A DNA stretch of 64,000 bases, taken from JABAQJ01 sp046327745 (GTDB lineage Bacteria; Gemmatimonadota; Gemmatimonadetes; Gemmatimonadales; Gemmatimonadaceae). The stretch's first letter is position 1. Every line of letters starts with the position of its first letter. The stretch covers positions 310,001 to 374,000 of the forward strand of contig JAXLXV010000007.1 of NCBI GenBank assembly GCA_046327745.1. Direction: 5' to 3'. Below are positions 8,230 to 16,956 of this stretch, piece after piece. The notes beneath the pieces are model-generated. The model had not been told where the DNA came from, ran no database searches, and saw only the letters and a list, made by a program, of their open reading frames with translations. The position numbers and the translations under genes are program-made.

Positions 8230-8979
8230 CTAGGCCCGGCGAAAGATCACCGATGATCCGCGCGTGAGTTCCAGCTCGCGCGCCGCGTGACCGTCGCGGA
8301 CTGCGATTTCCAGTAGGCCGCTCGACCCAGCGTGGGCCAGTGGCGTACCCGCCGGCACTTCGGCATACGAACGGACGACATGGACAAAGCGTCCGCCAGC
8401 TTCAACCCGTCCAACATGGGCGCCCAGAATGTTGGTGATGGCGTTGCCGAATCGATCGATGGCGATGACTTCACCGGCGATGGCACCGTCTGGCAAGCGG
8501 ACAGGCTCCTTGGTACGGCGGACGATCGGGCTGTGGAACGGCACACCGAGGTCAGCGGGCTGGCGGCCCTGCGCGATGGCCGCGGCCGCCGGGGCGAACA
8601 CGTCGCGGCCGTGGAAGGTCGGCGCGGCATCGGTGGGTACGCGCAAGGCCACGCTATGGGCGTCCGGCCGGAGCAGCGCCGGCGATAGGACTCCGTTGTC
8701 AGGGCCGACCAATACCCTCCCGTCAGATTCAACCGCCAGCGCGGCGCGGGACGAGCCGACGCCGGGGTCCACCACCACCAGGTGTACGGTGCCTTCAGGG
8801 AAGCGGTGCCAGTATCGTGCGACCGCCAACCGGGCCAGCTCCACGTCCTGCGGCGGCACGTCGTGCGAAAGGTCAACGAGGACGGCGTCCGGCGCGGCGC
8901 TCAGGATCACGCCCTTCATTTCGGCAACGTAGCCGTCGGCCGTGCCGAAGTCGGAGAGCAGCGTGATGAGGGTTCGCAT
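8230..8979 (-). CDS. SAM hydrolase / SAM-hydroxide adenosyltransferase (DUF62)
   Basis: This 249-residue enzyme of the fluorinase/DUF62 family typically splits S-adenosylmethionine into adenosine and methionine using water. Visible family blocks are TLLSDFGTADGYVAEMKGV at the start, DLSHDVPPQDVELA, VVDPGVGSSR (with the conserved Asp and Arg), TFHGRDVFAPAAA (with the conserved His) and DRFGNAITNI. ATG 8979 is preferred over the in-frame 9009 because the family starts with this strand. It lies one base after the MATE exporter stop. The biological purpose of this activity in bacteria remains obscure. Confidence 0.88.
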   Translation of the reverse strand: MRTLITLLSDFGTADGYVAEMKGVILSAAPDAVLVDLSHDVPPQDVELARLAVARYWHRFPEGTVHLVVVDPGVGSSRAALAVESDGRVLVGPDNGVLSPALLRPDAHSVALRVPTDAAPTFHGRDVFAPAAAAIAQGRQPADLGVPFHSPIVRRTKEPVRLPDGAIAGEVIAIDRFGNAITNILGAHVGRVEAGGRFVHVVRSYAEVPAGTPLAHAGSSGLLEIAVRDGHAARELELTRGSSVIFRRA

Positions 8980-8980
8980 A

Positions 8981-10429
8981 CTACAAGGATTTGCGCTCCC
9001 AACGGCCACTTCGCCAGAGGAGCATCATGGCGATCGCACGGGCGACCGCCGTCACGGAGATCGTCCACCAGATCCCCGCCGTGCCCCAGCGGACCGCCGA
9101 CCACGCGGCCAATGGGATGCGAAGCGCCGTAAGTGCGGTCGACGTCAGCATCGGCGGCAGCGTATCACCGGCACCGCCTAACGCACCCTCGAGGACGACC
9201 TCCGCGGGCAGCACCAACTGGGCGATGGCGTTGATGCGCACATACCGAGCCGTCTCGGCGATCACCACGGCATCGTTGGAGAAGCGCGACGCCATCCAAG
9301 CCGGGATCGTGAGGGATGCGATGCACATCGCCAGCGCGGGCAGCATGGCGTACGTCATGGTCATCCAGCCGGCGTGGCGCGCCCGGTCCAAGCGCTTGGC
9401 CCCGATATTCTGGCCGACAATGGCCGCCGCACCCGCACCGAACCCGACACCTATCATGTACAACCAGCTCTCGACGCGGTGCCCCACACCGAGTGCGGCC
9501 AGGGCTGACGTGCCAAAGGTCGTGGTCGTGCGCGTCATGCCCACGTAGATGAGACTGAACAAGACGCCGGTGAGCGCCGTCGGCAGGCCCACCTGCGCGA
9601 TCCGGGCGATGGTCTCCGGCTGGAATCCGCGCCAGACAACCATACGCCGCCGGATCAGTATCACGATTCCGATGAGAAAGGCCGTCCCGCGTGTTGCCAG
9701 CAAGGCGGCGGACGCGCCGGCAATGCCTAAGCGAGGAGCGCCGCCGAGCCCAAGGATCAGCACCGGATCTAGGACAAGCGTGATGATCACCGACGTGGTC
9801 AGCAACGCCAGCGGCGTGCGCGTGTCGCCAGCTGCCCGAAATGCCGCGTCGACGGCAAAGTAGCCGAAGATCAGGGGCAGCCCGGCGAAATACGTTCGCA
9901 GGTATGCCTGCCCCAGGACCGTGACCTCGGCTGGCGTGTGCATAACGACGAACAACAGGCGCAGCCCCAACAAGCCCGCCAGTCCCAGCGCGCTGCCGAG
10001 GATGAGCGAAAAGACAATCGCAGCACCGACCGCGCTGGCGGCAGAGTCGGCTCGGCGCTCGCCGTGTCGCCGCGCCGCCACCGCCGTCAGGCCAACGCTC
10101 ACCATTTCGGCGATGGAAACCGCCACCCAGATCCAGAACACTGAGGTGGATACCGCGGCCAGTCCCTGACTTCCAATGCGGGTGCCAACCCAGTACGCGT
10201 CGGCAGACGCGAACAGGGTCATCAGGAGGTTGGAGGCGACGGCTGGTATGGCGATGCGGCGCACCACGCGAGGGAGCGCATCGGCGGTAACCCCTCCGGC
10301 CTGTGCGTGTGGCGCGTCAATACCGCCGTCGGGTGCGACAGGCTCTGCATGGGGGAATGCGAAAGCGGCCGACACTGATGAAGCTGTCGGCCGGCTCTCG
10401 TCCCTTGGATGCGTGCCGGCAGAGGTCAT
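8981..10429 (-). CDS. MATE-family multidrug/cation exporter
   Basis: This is an inner-membrane antiporter of 482 residues with about twelve hydrophobic spans in two related halves. The first half starts near RRIAIPAVASNLLMTLFASADAYWV and the second near VGLPTALTGVLFSLIYVGMTR. The pattern fits the NorM/DinF group, which exports cationic compounds using a Na+ or H+ gradient. The first 50 residues are hydrophilic and not conserved. The start ATG 10429 overlaps the mrp stop by four bases (ATGA), which supports it. The substrate cannot be inferred. Confidence 0.9.
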   Translation of the reverse strand: MTSAGTHPRDESRPTASSVSAAFAFPHAEPVAPDGGIDAPHAQAGGVTADALPRVVRRIAIPAVASNLLMTLFASADAYWVGTRIGSQGLAAVSTSVFWIWVAVSIAEMVSVGLTAVAARRHGERRADSAASAVGAAIVFSLILGSALGLAGLLGLRLLFVVMHTPAEVTVLGQAYLRTYFAGLPLIFGYFAVDAAFRAAGDTRTPLALLTTSVIITLVLDPVLILGLGGAPRLGIAGASAALLATRGTAFLIGIVILIRRRMVVWRGFQPETIARIAQVGLPTALTGVLFSLIYVGMTRTTTTFGTSALAALGVGHRVESWLYMIGVGFGAGAAAIVGQNIGAKRLDRARHAGWMTMTYAMLPALAMCIASLTIPAWMASRFSNDAVVIAETARYVRINAIAQLVLPAEVVLEGALGGAGDTLPPMLTSTALTALRIPLAAWSAVRWGTAGIWWTISVTAVARAIAMMLLWRSGRWERKSL

Positions 10430-11535
10430 GTCGATGCGGGTGCTTCCATGGCTTGGCGCACCGCGACAGCGAGCGATGCCACCGCTTTGGACGCCCCGGA
10501 CGCTGGATCTGACACCACGATCGGGCGACCGACTTCACCTCCCTGCATGACCGGCGGGTGCAATGGTATCTCGGCGAGTAGGGGCACCTCGAGTTCATCG
10601 GCGAGGCGACGACCACCACCCGAACCGAAGATGGCCGTGGGCTTGCCGCAATGCGGGCATTCGAACCAGCTCATATTTTCGACAATGCCAAGCACCGGCA
10701 CGCCAACGCGCATGAACATCTTGGCACCTCGCAAGGCGTCGCCAGTTGCAACCTCTTGCGGCGTCGTGACAATGATCGCCCCGGAGACTTGGGTGGCCTG
10801 CACCAGCGAGAGTTGGGCATCGCCCGTCCCGGGGGGCATGTCGACCAGGAAGTAGTCGAGCTGTCCCCAAGCGACATCGCGCAGAAACTGGGTGACAATC
10901 TTCATGACGATCGGGCCGCGCCAGATGGCGGGCTGGTCACGTTCGATCATGAGGCCCAACGAGATCACCTTCACGCCGTGCGCCGAATGGGGGATGATCT
11001 TCTCGCCTTCCACCGGCGGTGCGCCGGCAATCCCCATCATTCGGGGCAGGTTCGGCCCGTAGATGTCGGCGTCCATGAGTCCCACGCGATACCCGGCCTG
11101 AGCGAGGGCCACCGCGAGGTTCGTGGAAACCGTGGACTTTCCCACGCCGCCCTTGCCGCTGGACACGGCGAGGATACGACCGAGGTTGGGATACAGCACC
11201 GGTGTTGGAACTGACGGGCGGGGCGCGGCGGCCGGCCGATCATCCATGACCGGCAAGGTCCGCGGCGGCGCGGCACGTGAGGCGCCGCGTTGGCCGGGGT
11301 CCTTGATGTCGATCGAGACATCGGTAACGCCCGGGACGCGCTCCAGTGCCTGCCGGACGTCGCGCACCAGCACGGGATCATCGGCGGCGCCGACGAGCAC
11401 CGTCAGCCGCACCTTTCCGTCCAGCGTGGTGGCGATGTCGCGCACCTGCTCTGCAGCCACCACGTTCTGACCGGTCCGCGGATTGACCACCGTCGTCAGG
11501 GCCGCACCAATTCGTTCCTGCAAATTCTGGCTCAT
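10426..11535 (-). CDS. mrp: Mrp/ApbC Fe-S cluster carrier ATPase
   Basis: This P-loop ATPase carries and hands over [4Fe-4S] clusters to apoproteins. It has 369 residues. It begins with an N-terminal DUF59/MIP18-like domain (about 1-80) and a variable Pro-rich linker. The deviant Walker A follows as SSGKGGVGKST near 125-135, then DADIYGPNLPRM, and the cluster-binding CPHC (Cys293, Cys296) within ENMSWFECPHCGKP. ATG 11535 is chosen because the family starts with this helix; an in-frame codon at 11571 adds twelve unrelated residues. It is coupled to the MATE gene downstream by an ATGA overlap. Confidence 0.93.
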   Translation of the reverse strand: MSQNLQERIGAALTTVVNPRTGQNVVAAEQVRDIATTLDGKVRLTVLVGAADDPVLVRDVRQALERVPGVTDVSIDIKDPGQRGASRAAPPRTLPVMDDRPAAAPRPSVPTPVLYPNLGRILAVSSGKGGVGKSTVSTNLAVALAQAGYRVGLMDADIYGPNLPRMMGIAGAPPVEGEKIIPHSAHGVKVISLGLMIERDQPAIWRGPIVMKIVTQFLRDVAWGQLDYFLVDMPPGTGDAQLSLVQATQVSGAIIVTTPQEVATGDALRGAKMFMRVGVPVLGIVENMSWFECPHCGKPTAIFGSGGGRRLADELEVPLLAEIPLHPPVMQGGEVGRPIVVSDPASGASKAVASLAVAVRQAMEAPAST

Positions 11536-11578
11536 CCAAGAACTCCAGTCGGCACGCGCCGAGCAAAGCACATCGTGT

Positions 11579-12628
11579 TCAACCGTTCAATTGCCCGCTG
11601 GCCGCGTAGCCCGGAAGCACGCCGACAAAATCGCGGGCCGAGTCCACCACGCGATCGCGCACTTGGTCGAGCGTCCCAGCGATCAAGGCGCCCGATGCCT
11701 TGGCATGGCCGCCGCCACCGAATTGGCGCGCGAAGACGTTGACGTCCACGTCGCCAGTGGAGCGAAAGGACACCTTGACCTTGCCGTAGCCGAGGTCGCG
11801 GAAGAACAGTGCCAACCGTGTGCCGGCAATCGACCGCGGGTGCTCGACGATCCCATCGAGGTCCTCGGGGCTTACTTCGTAACGCTCGAGGGCGTCCGCG
11901 GTTACGCAGATCCAGGAAATGCCGTGAGGTTCATCAACGCCCAGCGAGTTCAGCGCGTCGCGCAGCAGGTGCAACCGCCCCGGGGAAACCGAGGCATAGA
12001 TCCGTCGATACGTCTCCTCCGGGTCCACGCCCATGCTGAGGAGGGCCGCCGCCACGGCGTGACAGCGTGGCGTGGTATTGCTGTAGCGAAACCCTCCGGT
12101 ATCGGTCAGGATCGCGCAGTAGAGCGCGTGGGCCACCGGCGTCGTGATCGTCAGCCCCAACACCGACGCGAAGTCATACACCAGCTCGCCCGTGGCACAA
12201 GCCCGGGTGTCATCCAACAGCAGTTCACCGGCCGGTTCATCGGTGGGCACGTGATGGTCAATGACGATCCGCGGGATGCGCAGGGCGCGAACGGCGTCGG
12301 CCAGGTGGCCGAGTCGCTTCATGTCGCTCACGTCGAGGGCGATGAGCGCGTCGACGCCGTTGAGCGCAACGGCGCCCTTGGCCGATGAGTCCTTGAGCCC
12401 TCCATCAAGCAGGAAGGCAAAGACACTGGGCCACGGCGTTGGATTTACGATGCGTGCCTCGACGCCGATCTGCGGAAGCAGACCGGCCAACGCCGCGACA
12501 GAGCCAGCCGCGTCACCATCGGCATTGATGTGTGTGGTAATCGCGACTCGTTTCGCCCCCTGCAACGTGGCCGCGATTCGCGCAATGGCGTCCCGGCGTT
12601 CCGGTGCCACCGCGAGCAAGTCATTCAT
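11579..12628 (-). CDS. DHH/DHHA1 phosphoesterase (NrnA-like oligoribonuclease/pAp phosphatase)
   Basis: This manganese phosphodiesterase has 349 residues. It is likely to degrade nanoRNA or dephosphorylate 3'-phosphoadenosine 5'-phosphate. The N-terminal DHH domain shows THINADGDAAGS (His33, Asp37, Asp39), ALDVSD and the DHH triad IDHHVP (124-126). The C-terminal DHHA1 domain carries GGGGHAKASGA near residue 310. Length and motif order match NrnA. It sits upstream of mrp, separated by about 43 bases, and downstream of an intrinsic terminator that ends the permease transcript. GdpP-like c-di-AMP phosphodiesterase is unlikely because the membrane and GGDEF parts are absent. Confidence 0.88.
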   Translation of the reverse strand: MNDLLAVAPERRDAIARIAATLQGAKRVAITTHINADGDAAGSVAALAGLLPQIGVEARIVNPTPWPSVFAFLLDGGLKDSSAKGAVALNGVDALIALDVSDMKRLGHLADAVRALRIPRIVIDHHVPTDEPAGELLLDDTRACATGELVYDFASVLGLTITTPVAHALYCAILTDTGGFRYSNTTPRCHAVAAALLSMGVDPEETYRRIYASVSPGRLHLLRDALNSLGVDEPHGISWICVTADALERYEVSPEDLDGIVEHPRSIAGTRLALFFRDLGYGKVKVSFRSTGDVDVNVFARQFGGGGHAKASGALIAGTLDQVRDRVVDSARDFVGVLPGYAASGQLNG

Positions 12629-12644
12629 GCGAAAAGGTGTTTCG

Positions 12645-12682
12645 GGAAAAAGGCAGCGGCGCCCAAACCCGGGCGCCGCTGA
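12645..12682 (-). terminator. Intrinsic terminator after the amino-acid permease
   Basis: There is a perfect ten-base stem (12655-12664 pairing with 12671-12680) with a six-base loop. Read on the minus strand it is followed, after three bases, by a run of five T at 12651-12647. It lies about 40 bases beyond the permease stop and ends that transcript before the DHH gene. Confidence 0.75.
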
Positions 12683-12722
12683 AAGCTAATCGGACCGGCG
12701 GCCGAAGCCGATTACCATCGAT

Positions 12723-14243
12723 CTACGGCTGGTTGGCGAGCTTGGAGTTGCGTTTGCCAAACGAAAAGTAGATCAGCAGCCCCAACGCCATCCAAATGAT
12801 GAGCCGCAACCAGGTGTCGGTTGGGAGGCTCTTCATGAGATAACCGCAGAACACAATGGCGAGGATCGGCACCAGCGGTACCAGCGGCGTTCTGAAGGGT
12901 CGTGCGAGTTCCGGGCGCTTGTATCGAAGCACCAGGACCCCGCCACTGACAATGGCGAACGCAAGCAGTGTCCCGATAGACACCAGCTCGCCCAACAATC
13001 CGATCGGGAAGAGTCCGCCGACGACGCCCGCCACCGACCCTGTGATGATGGTCGCCAGATAGGGCGTCTGGTACTTCGGGTGAACCTTGCCGAACGCCTT
13101 TGGGAGGAGTCCGTCACGCGCCATGGCGTAGAAGATGCGCGGCTGCCCCAAGAGCATAACGAGCACCACGGAGGCCAGGCCGGCGATGGCGCCGATGTTG
13201 ATCAGGTAGGTCAGCCACTTCAACGACGGACCTGCCTTCTCGATGGCGACGAAGACCGGGTGAGGAACGTTCAACTCTTGGTACGGGGCCAGCCCCGTCA
13301 TAACAAGCGCCATCAGGATGTACAGCACGGTGCAGATGGCGAGCGATGCCAAGATGCCGATGGGTAGGTCACGCTGTGGATTCTTCGCTTCCTGCGCAGC
13401 CGTCGAGACCGCGTCGAATCCGATGTAGGCGAAGAAAATCACGCCGGCGCCGCGCATGATCCCGCTGAATCCGTACTTCCCTTCACCCTGCGAAGGCGGA
13501 ACAAAGGGGTGCCAGTTGGCCGAATTCACGTACATGAACCCGAAGCCGATCACCAGCACCACGATCGACAACTTGACGATGACCGCGATGTTGTTGAAGG
13601 TGGCGGATTCCTGAATGCCAACGACCAGCAGCATGGTGAGCAATGCGACGAGCGCCATCGCGGGCACGTTCAGCACGCCGGCCACCTGCGTGGCCGTAGC
13701 CGGACAAGCGCCGGTGATGAGCGTGTTCGTCGCTGGGTCCACACAGAGCATCGAACGCACCAACGTGTGCGTGCCTTCGACGGTGAATGGAGCCGACGTG
13801 AATTGGTGCGGAATACGCAGCCCGAGCTGCGCCATGAACTCGGTGAAGTAGCCAGACCACCCGACCGACACCGTCGACGCGGCAAAGAGATACTCGAGAA
13901 TCAGGTCCCAGCCGATGATCCACGCCACCAACTCGCCTAACGTGGCATACCCGTACGTATAGGCCGACCCGGCGATCGGAATCATCGACGCGAACTCGGC
14001 GTAACAGAGGCCAGCGACCCCGCAGGCCATGCCGGCGATGATGAACGAGTAGACGATGGACGGCCCGGCGTATTGAGCGGCAGCCGTCCCGGTCAGGACG
14101 AAAATGCCGGCTCCGATGATCGCGCCGATACCAAGAAGCGTCAGGTTCAGGGCTCCGAGTGAGCGCTTCAAAACCGGCTCACCCTGCCCCCCCTCCGCCT
14201 CATTCATCAACACCGTCATGCTCTTGGTGGACCAAAGCCCCAT
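12723..14243 (-). CDS. APC-superfamily amino acid permease (cationic-type)
   Basis: This is a 506-residue inner-membrane transporter with about twelve to fourteen hydrophobic spans. The signature LGIGAIIGAGIFVLTG lies in the first span after the conserved leader VLKRSLGALNLTLLG. The block MIPIAGSAYTYGYATLGELVAWIIGWDLILEY and the later FFAYIGFDAVSTAAQEAKNPQRDLP are typical of the CAT/YfnA-like group that takes up basic or neutral amino acids. The start ATG 14243 gives the usual MGLW..KS leader. It is followed by a clear terminator and so appears monocistronic. The substrate is not determinable from sequence. Confidence 0.9.
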   Translation of the reverse strand: MGLWSTKSMTVLMNEAEGGQGEPVLKRSLGALNLTLLGIGAIIGAGIFVLTGTAAAQYAGPSIVYSFIIAGMACGVAGLCYAEFASMIPIAGSAYTYGYATLGELVAWIIGWDLILEYLFAASTVSVGWSGYFTEFMAQLGLRIPHQFTSAPFTVEGTHTLVRSMLCVDPATNTLITGACPATATQVAGVLNVPAMALVALLTMLLVVGIQESATFNNIAVIVKLSIVVLVIGFGFMYVNSANWHPFVPPSQGEGKYGFSGIMRGAGVIFFAYIGFDAVSTAAQEAKNPQRDLPIGILASLAICTVLYILMALVMTGLAPYQELNVPHPVFVAIEKAGPSLKWLTYLINIGAIAGLASVVLVMLLGQPRIFYAMARDGLLPKAFGKVHPKYQTPYLATIITGSVAGVVGGLFPIGLLGELVSIGTLLAFAIVSGGVLVLRYKRPELARPFRTPLVPLVPILAIVFCGYLMKSLPTDTWLRLIIWMALGLLIYFSFGKRNSKLANQP

Positions 14244-14279
14244 AAGGCGAACTCCGCGAGTGGCGTCAAGATGGCCGAA

Positions 14280-14305
14280 ACGGCAGCGACGTCGCGCGCT
14301 GCCGT
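14280..14305 (-). terminator. Hairpin between guaB and the permease
   Basis: A nine-base perfect stem (14280-14288 with 14297-14305) carries an eight-base loop. On the minus strand it is followed by TTTCGG, so it may be a weak terminator for guaB, whose stop is 64 bases upstream. A TTGACA hexamer on the minus strand at 14352-14347, with a poor -10 seventeen bases on (GACTTT), could instead place this hairpin in the permease leader. Confidence 0.4.
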
Positions 14306-14368
14306 CTGGAAGTTGAAGCGGCCAAAGTCAGTCCAGAACTTGGACTTGTCAAGCACCGACGGTCAAAA

Positions 14369-15916
14369 CTACACCGAGTAGTTCGGCGCCTCGCGTGTGA
14401 TCGTCACGTCGTGGGGGTGGGATTCCCGCAATCCTGCGGTGGTGATGCGAACGAATTGCGCCTCGGTGCGGAGTTCTTCGATGGAGCTGCAACCCACGTA
14501 TCCCATGCCGCTTCGCAGGCCACCCACCATCTGGAACAGCACGTCGCCCACCGGTCCCTTGTACGGCACACGTCCCTCGATGCCTTCTGGGACGAGCTTC
14601 TTGGGCGACATCTCGCCCTCCTGGAAGTAGCGATCAGCACTCCCATCCTGCATAGCAGACAAGGAGCCCATACCGCGGATCATCTTGAATCGGCGCCCTT
14701 CCAACAGGAACGACTCACCGGGGCTTTCCTCAGTCCCAGCCAGCATCGACCCCATCATCACCGACGATGCGCCAGCGGCCAAGGCCTTCACGATATCGCC
14801 GGAGTACTTGATTCCGCCGTCGGCAATCACGGGAACGTCGCCGGCCCCGGCCACGGCTTCCAGAACAGCCGTTAACTGCGGCACGCCCACACCGGTCACG
14901 ACACGAGTCGTGCAGATCGAACCAGGACCGACGCCCACCTTGATCGCGTCAACGCCACGCGCCACCAAGGCGGCGGCCCCGTCGCGAGTGGCGACGTTCC
15001 CGGCTACGAGTTGAACCTGTGGAAATGCGTCGCGCACCTTAGCCGTGGCAAGCAGCACGCCTTCACTGTGCCCGTGAGCCGTGTCGATCACCAGGACGTC
15101 AACGCCTGCCGCAACCAATGCCTTCGCGCGATCCAGGAAGTCGCCGCCGGCACCTAGCGCCGCCGCACAACGCAGTCGGCCATGCTGGTCCTTGTTGGCG
15201 ATAGGATACTGGCGTCGCTTGTGAATGTCCTTGACGGTGATCAGGCCGCGCAGGGTGCCCTTATCATCGATCACCGGGAGCTTCTCGATCCGATGTTGCC
15301 CCAGTATTCGTTCAGCCTCGTCGAGCGTGGTACCAACGGGCGCAGTCACCAGCCCAGTTGAGGTCATGCTCTCGCGGATGGGCTTCTGCAGTTCGCGTTC
15401 GAATTGCAAGTCGCGATTGGTAATGATGCCTACCAGCTTCCCATCGCGATCTACAATCGGTACGCCGGAGATCTTGAAGCGATTCATCAGGGTGATCGCT
15501 TCTCGCAACGACGCATCCGGTGAGAGCGTGATCGGATTCATGATCATGCCGCTCTCGCTGCGCTTCACGCGATCGACCTCAGCCGCCTGACGATCAATCG
15601 ACATGTTTTTGTGTAGCACGCCGATGCCACCGGCACGCGCCATGGCAATGGCCATCTCCGACTCGGTCACGGTATCCATGGCCGCCGATACCAGCGGGAC
15701 ATTCAGCTCGATCCCGCGCGAGAATCGCGACTTGGTGGAGACGTCTTTCGGATGCGTGGCTGAATGGCGGGGCGCCAACAACACGTCATCGAAGGTCAGC
15801 GCAACCTCTTCCCGGACGCGTGGCGAGGGAGAGGCGCCGTTGGTACCGATATGCGAAGGCCCGCTCTCCGCACTGGGCGAAGCGGGCCGTGAGTCAGATC
15901 GAGATGTGGTCGCCAT
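14369..15916 (-). CDS. guaB: IMP dehydrogenase
   Basis: This enzyme oxidises IMP to XMP with NAD+, the committed step of GMP synthesis in the cytoplasm. It has 515 residues. An N-terminal TIM-barrel segment (LTFDDVLLAPRHS) is interrupted by two CBS domains at about 120-235. The barrel then resumes with the catalytic loop GPGSICTTRVV (Cys335) and the flap GRVPYKGPVGD. The first 35 residues, rich in Ser and Pro, extend beyond the usual start. A shorter translation could begin nearer VREEVALTFDD, but no better ATG is available. Upstream is a short gap to the DUF1232 gene. Confidence 0.95.
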   Translation of the reverse strand: MATTSRSDSRPASPSAESGPSHIGTNGASPSPRVREEVALTFDDVLLAPRHSATHPKDVSTKSRFSRGIELNVPLVSAAMDTVTESEMAIAMARAGGIGVLHKNMSIDRQAAEVDRVKRSESGMIMNPITLSPDASLREAITLMNRFKISGVPIVDRDGKLVGIITNRDLQFERELQKPIRESMTSTGLVTAPVGTTLDEAERILGQHRIEKLPVIDDKGTLRGLITVKDIHKRRQYPIANKDQHGRLRCAAALGAGGDFLDRAKALVAAGVDVLVIDTAHGHSEGVLLATAKVRDAFPQVQLVAGNVATRDGAAALVARGVDAIKVGVGPGSICTTRVVTGVGVPQLTAVLEAVAGAGDVPVIADGGIKYSGDIVKALAAGASSVMMGSMLAGTEESPGESFLLEGRRFKMIRGMGSLSAMQDGSADRYFQEGEMSPKKLVPEGIEGRVPYKGPVGDVLFQMVGGLRSGMGYVGCSSIEELRTEAQFVRITTAGLRESHPHDVTITREAPNYSV

Positions 15917-15964
15917 AGCGGAAATTAGGCGAGCCGCATCGCCAACTCAAGTCAGGAACAGTGC

Positions 15965-16414
15965 CTAGCCGCGTGCAAAACGACGCAGTCGTTGACGGGA
16001 CGCCTTGGGAAAGAAGACGGAGAAGACGAAGGCCAATTTCTTGAGCCAACGGGCGTCCAACTGGTCAGCCGTGCCGCGCCAGTGGGACAGGATGACCTCC
16101 CGTCCCGCGTGCTCAAAGAGGCGCGTCAGTGCGGCGATCAGCACCATCACGTCGTCCACTTCGCCGAGAAAGGGGATGACGTCCGGGATGAGATCGATGG
16201 GCGAGACGACATACGCCACAGCGGCCACGACGATCAAGCGATCGAACAGCGACACCCGCGCGTCGAGCATCAGCCGGCCAACGAGCCGGACGTACTCCAG
16301 CAAGCGTCCAACCACAGACAAACGCTCGCGTCCTGAGACGTCCTCGGGAGCCTCCAGCTGCCTAACGCTGGCGGCCGGCAAGGGATCGAGCGCCGGTCGA
16401 GACCACCCCATCAC
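15965..16414 (-). CDS. DUF1232 (YkvA-like) small membrane protein
   Basis: The protein has 149 residues. It has the DUF1232 core AYVVSPIDLIPDVIPFLGEVDDVMVL, a short hydrophobic hairpin with conserved Pro and Asp residues, flanked by basic amphipathic helices. The biochemical role of this family is not known. It overlaps the preceding gene's TGA: GTG 16414 overlaps as GTGA, and ATG 16411 follows immediately, so either could be the start. Coupling to the Ser/Thr-rich upstream protein suggests a two-gene unit. Confidence 0.75.
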   Translation of the reverse strand: MMGWSRPALDPLPAASVRQLEAPEDVSGRERLSVVGRLLEYVRLVGRLMLDARVSLFDRLIVVAAVAYVVSPIDLIPDVIPFLGEVDDVMVLIAALTRLFEHAGREVILSHWRGTADQLDARWLKKLAFVFSVFFPKASRQRLRRFARG

Positions 16415-16851
16415 GTTGACTCCTGCGTCGAAGTAGGCGTTCCCGATTCACTCTCGCGTTTTGGTGCGGACGACGTTGACTCGGGTGACGGGGACGTAGT
16501 ATCCGCGACGGCCGCTGATGTTCCCGAACCGGTTGCCGATTTGGTGGCTGCCGTGGCCGCTGTGGCGATGTCTGTCGCTACAGATTTCCCAGCAGCTGCA
16601 ACACCCGACAGCACACCCATCGCCCGGTTCAGCAGGGACATGGTCTCTGCCACCGCAGTGGTCGACACTCGGCCGGCACGCAACGTGTCCTCCACACCCT
16701 CGGCGAACCGCTGGAAGATCGACGGTGATGCCGCCTGTCGTTCGGCGTACTTGGACTCGAGGAACTCGACGTAGTCGAGCACTTGATAGCCACGCTCGTC
16801 CGACAGAGTCTCGATTTTTCGGACGATGCGATCTCGGAGGGAGGCGTTCAT
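16411..16851 (-). CDS. Uncharacterised protein with DUF2281-like N-terminus and Ser/Thr-rich tail
   Basis: This is a 146-residue protein I cannot assign confidently. Residues 1-40 (LRDRIVRKIETLSDERGYQVLDYVEFLESKYAER) look like the short helix found in DUF2281-type or antitoxin-like proteins. The middle is an Ala-rich amphipathic stretch. The last 45 residues are almost only Ser, Thr, Ala, Pro and Glu and are probably disordered. It overlaps the downstream DUF1232 gene by four bases, which supports both as real genes. No signal peptide is visible. Confidence 0.65.
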   Translation of the reverse strand: MNASLRDRIVRKIETLSDERGYQVLDYVEFLESKYAERQAASPSIFQRFAEGVEDTLRAGRVSTTAVAETMSLLNRAMGVLSGVAAAGKSVATDIATAATAATKSATGSGTSAAVADTTSPSPESTSSAPKRESESGTPTSTQEST

Positions 16852-16956
16852 GTCTCGGCAGTTGGTGGACCGGCTCGCCGTGGAATGGGAGCCATGGAGC
16901 TGCCGAAAACTACGGTGGGCGGCGGAGATTGTGACAGCGCCGGCCCGCGCCTGCGA

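Noticed and set aside
11483..12388. Open frame of 301 codons on the plus strand
   Set aside because: It covers the DHH phosphatase gene in antisense and lacks any family motif.
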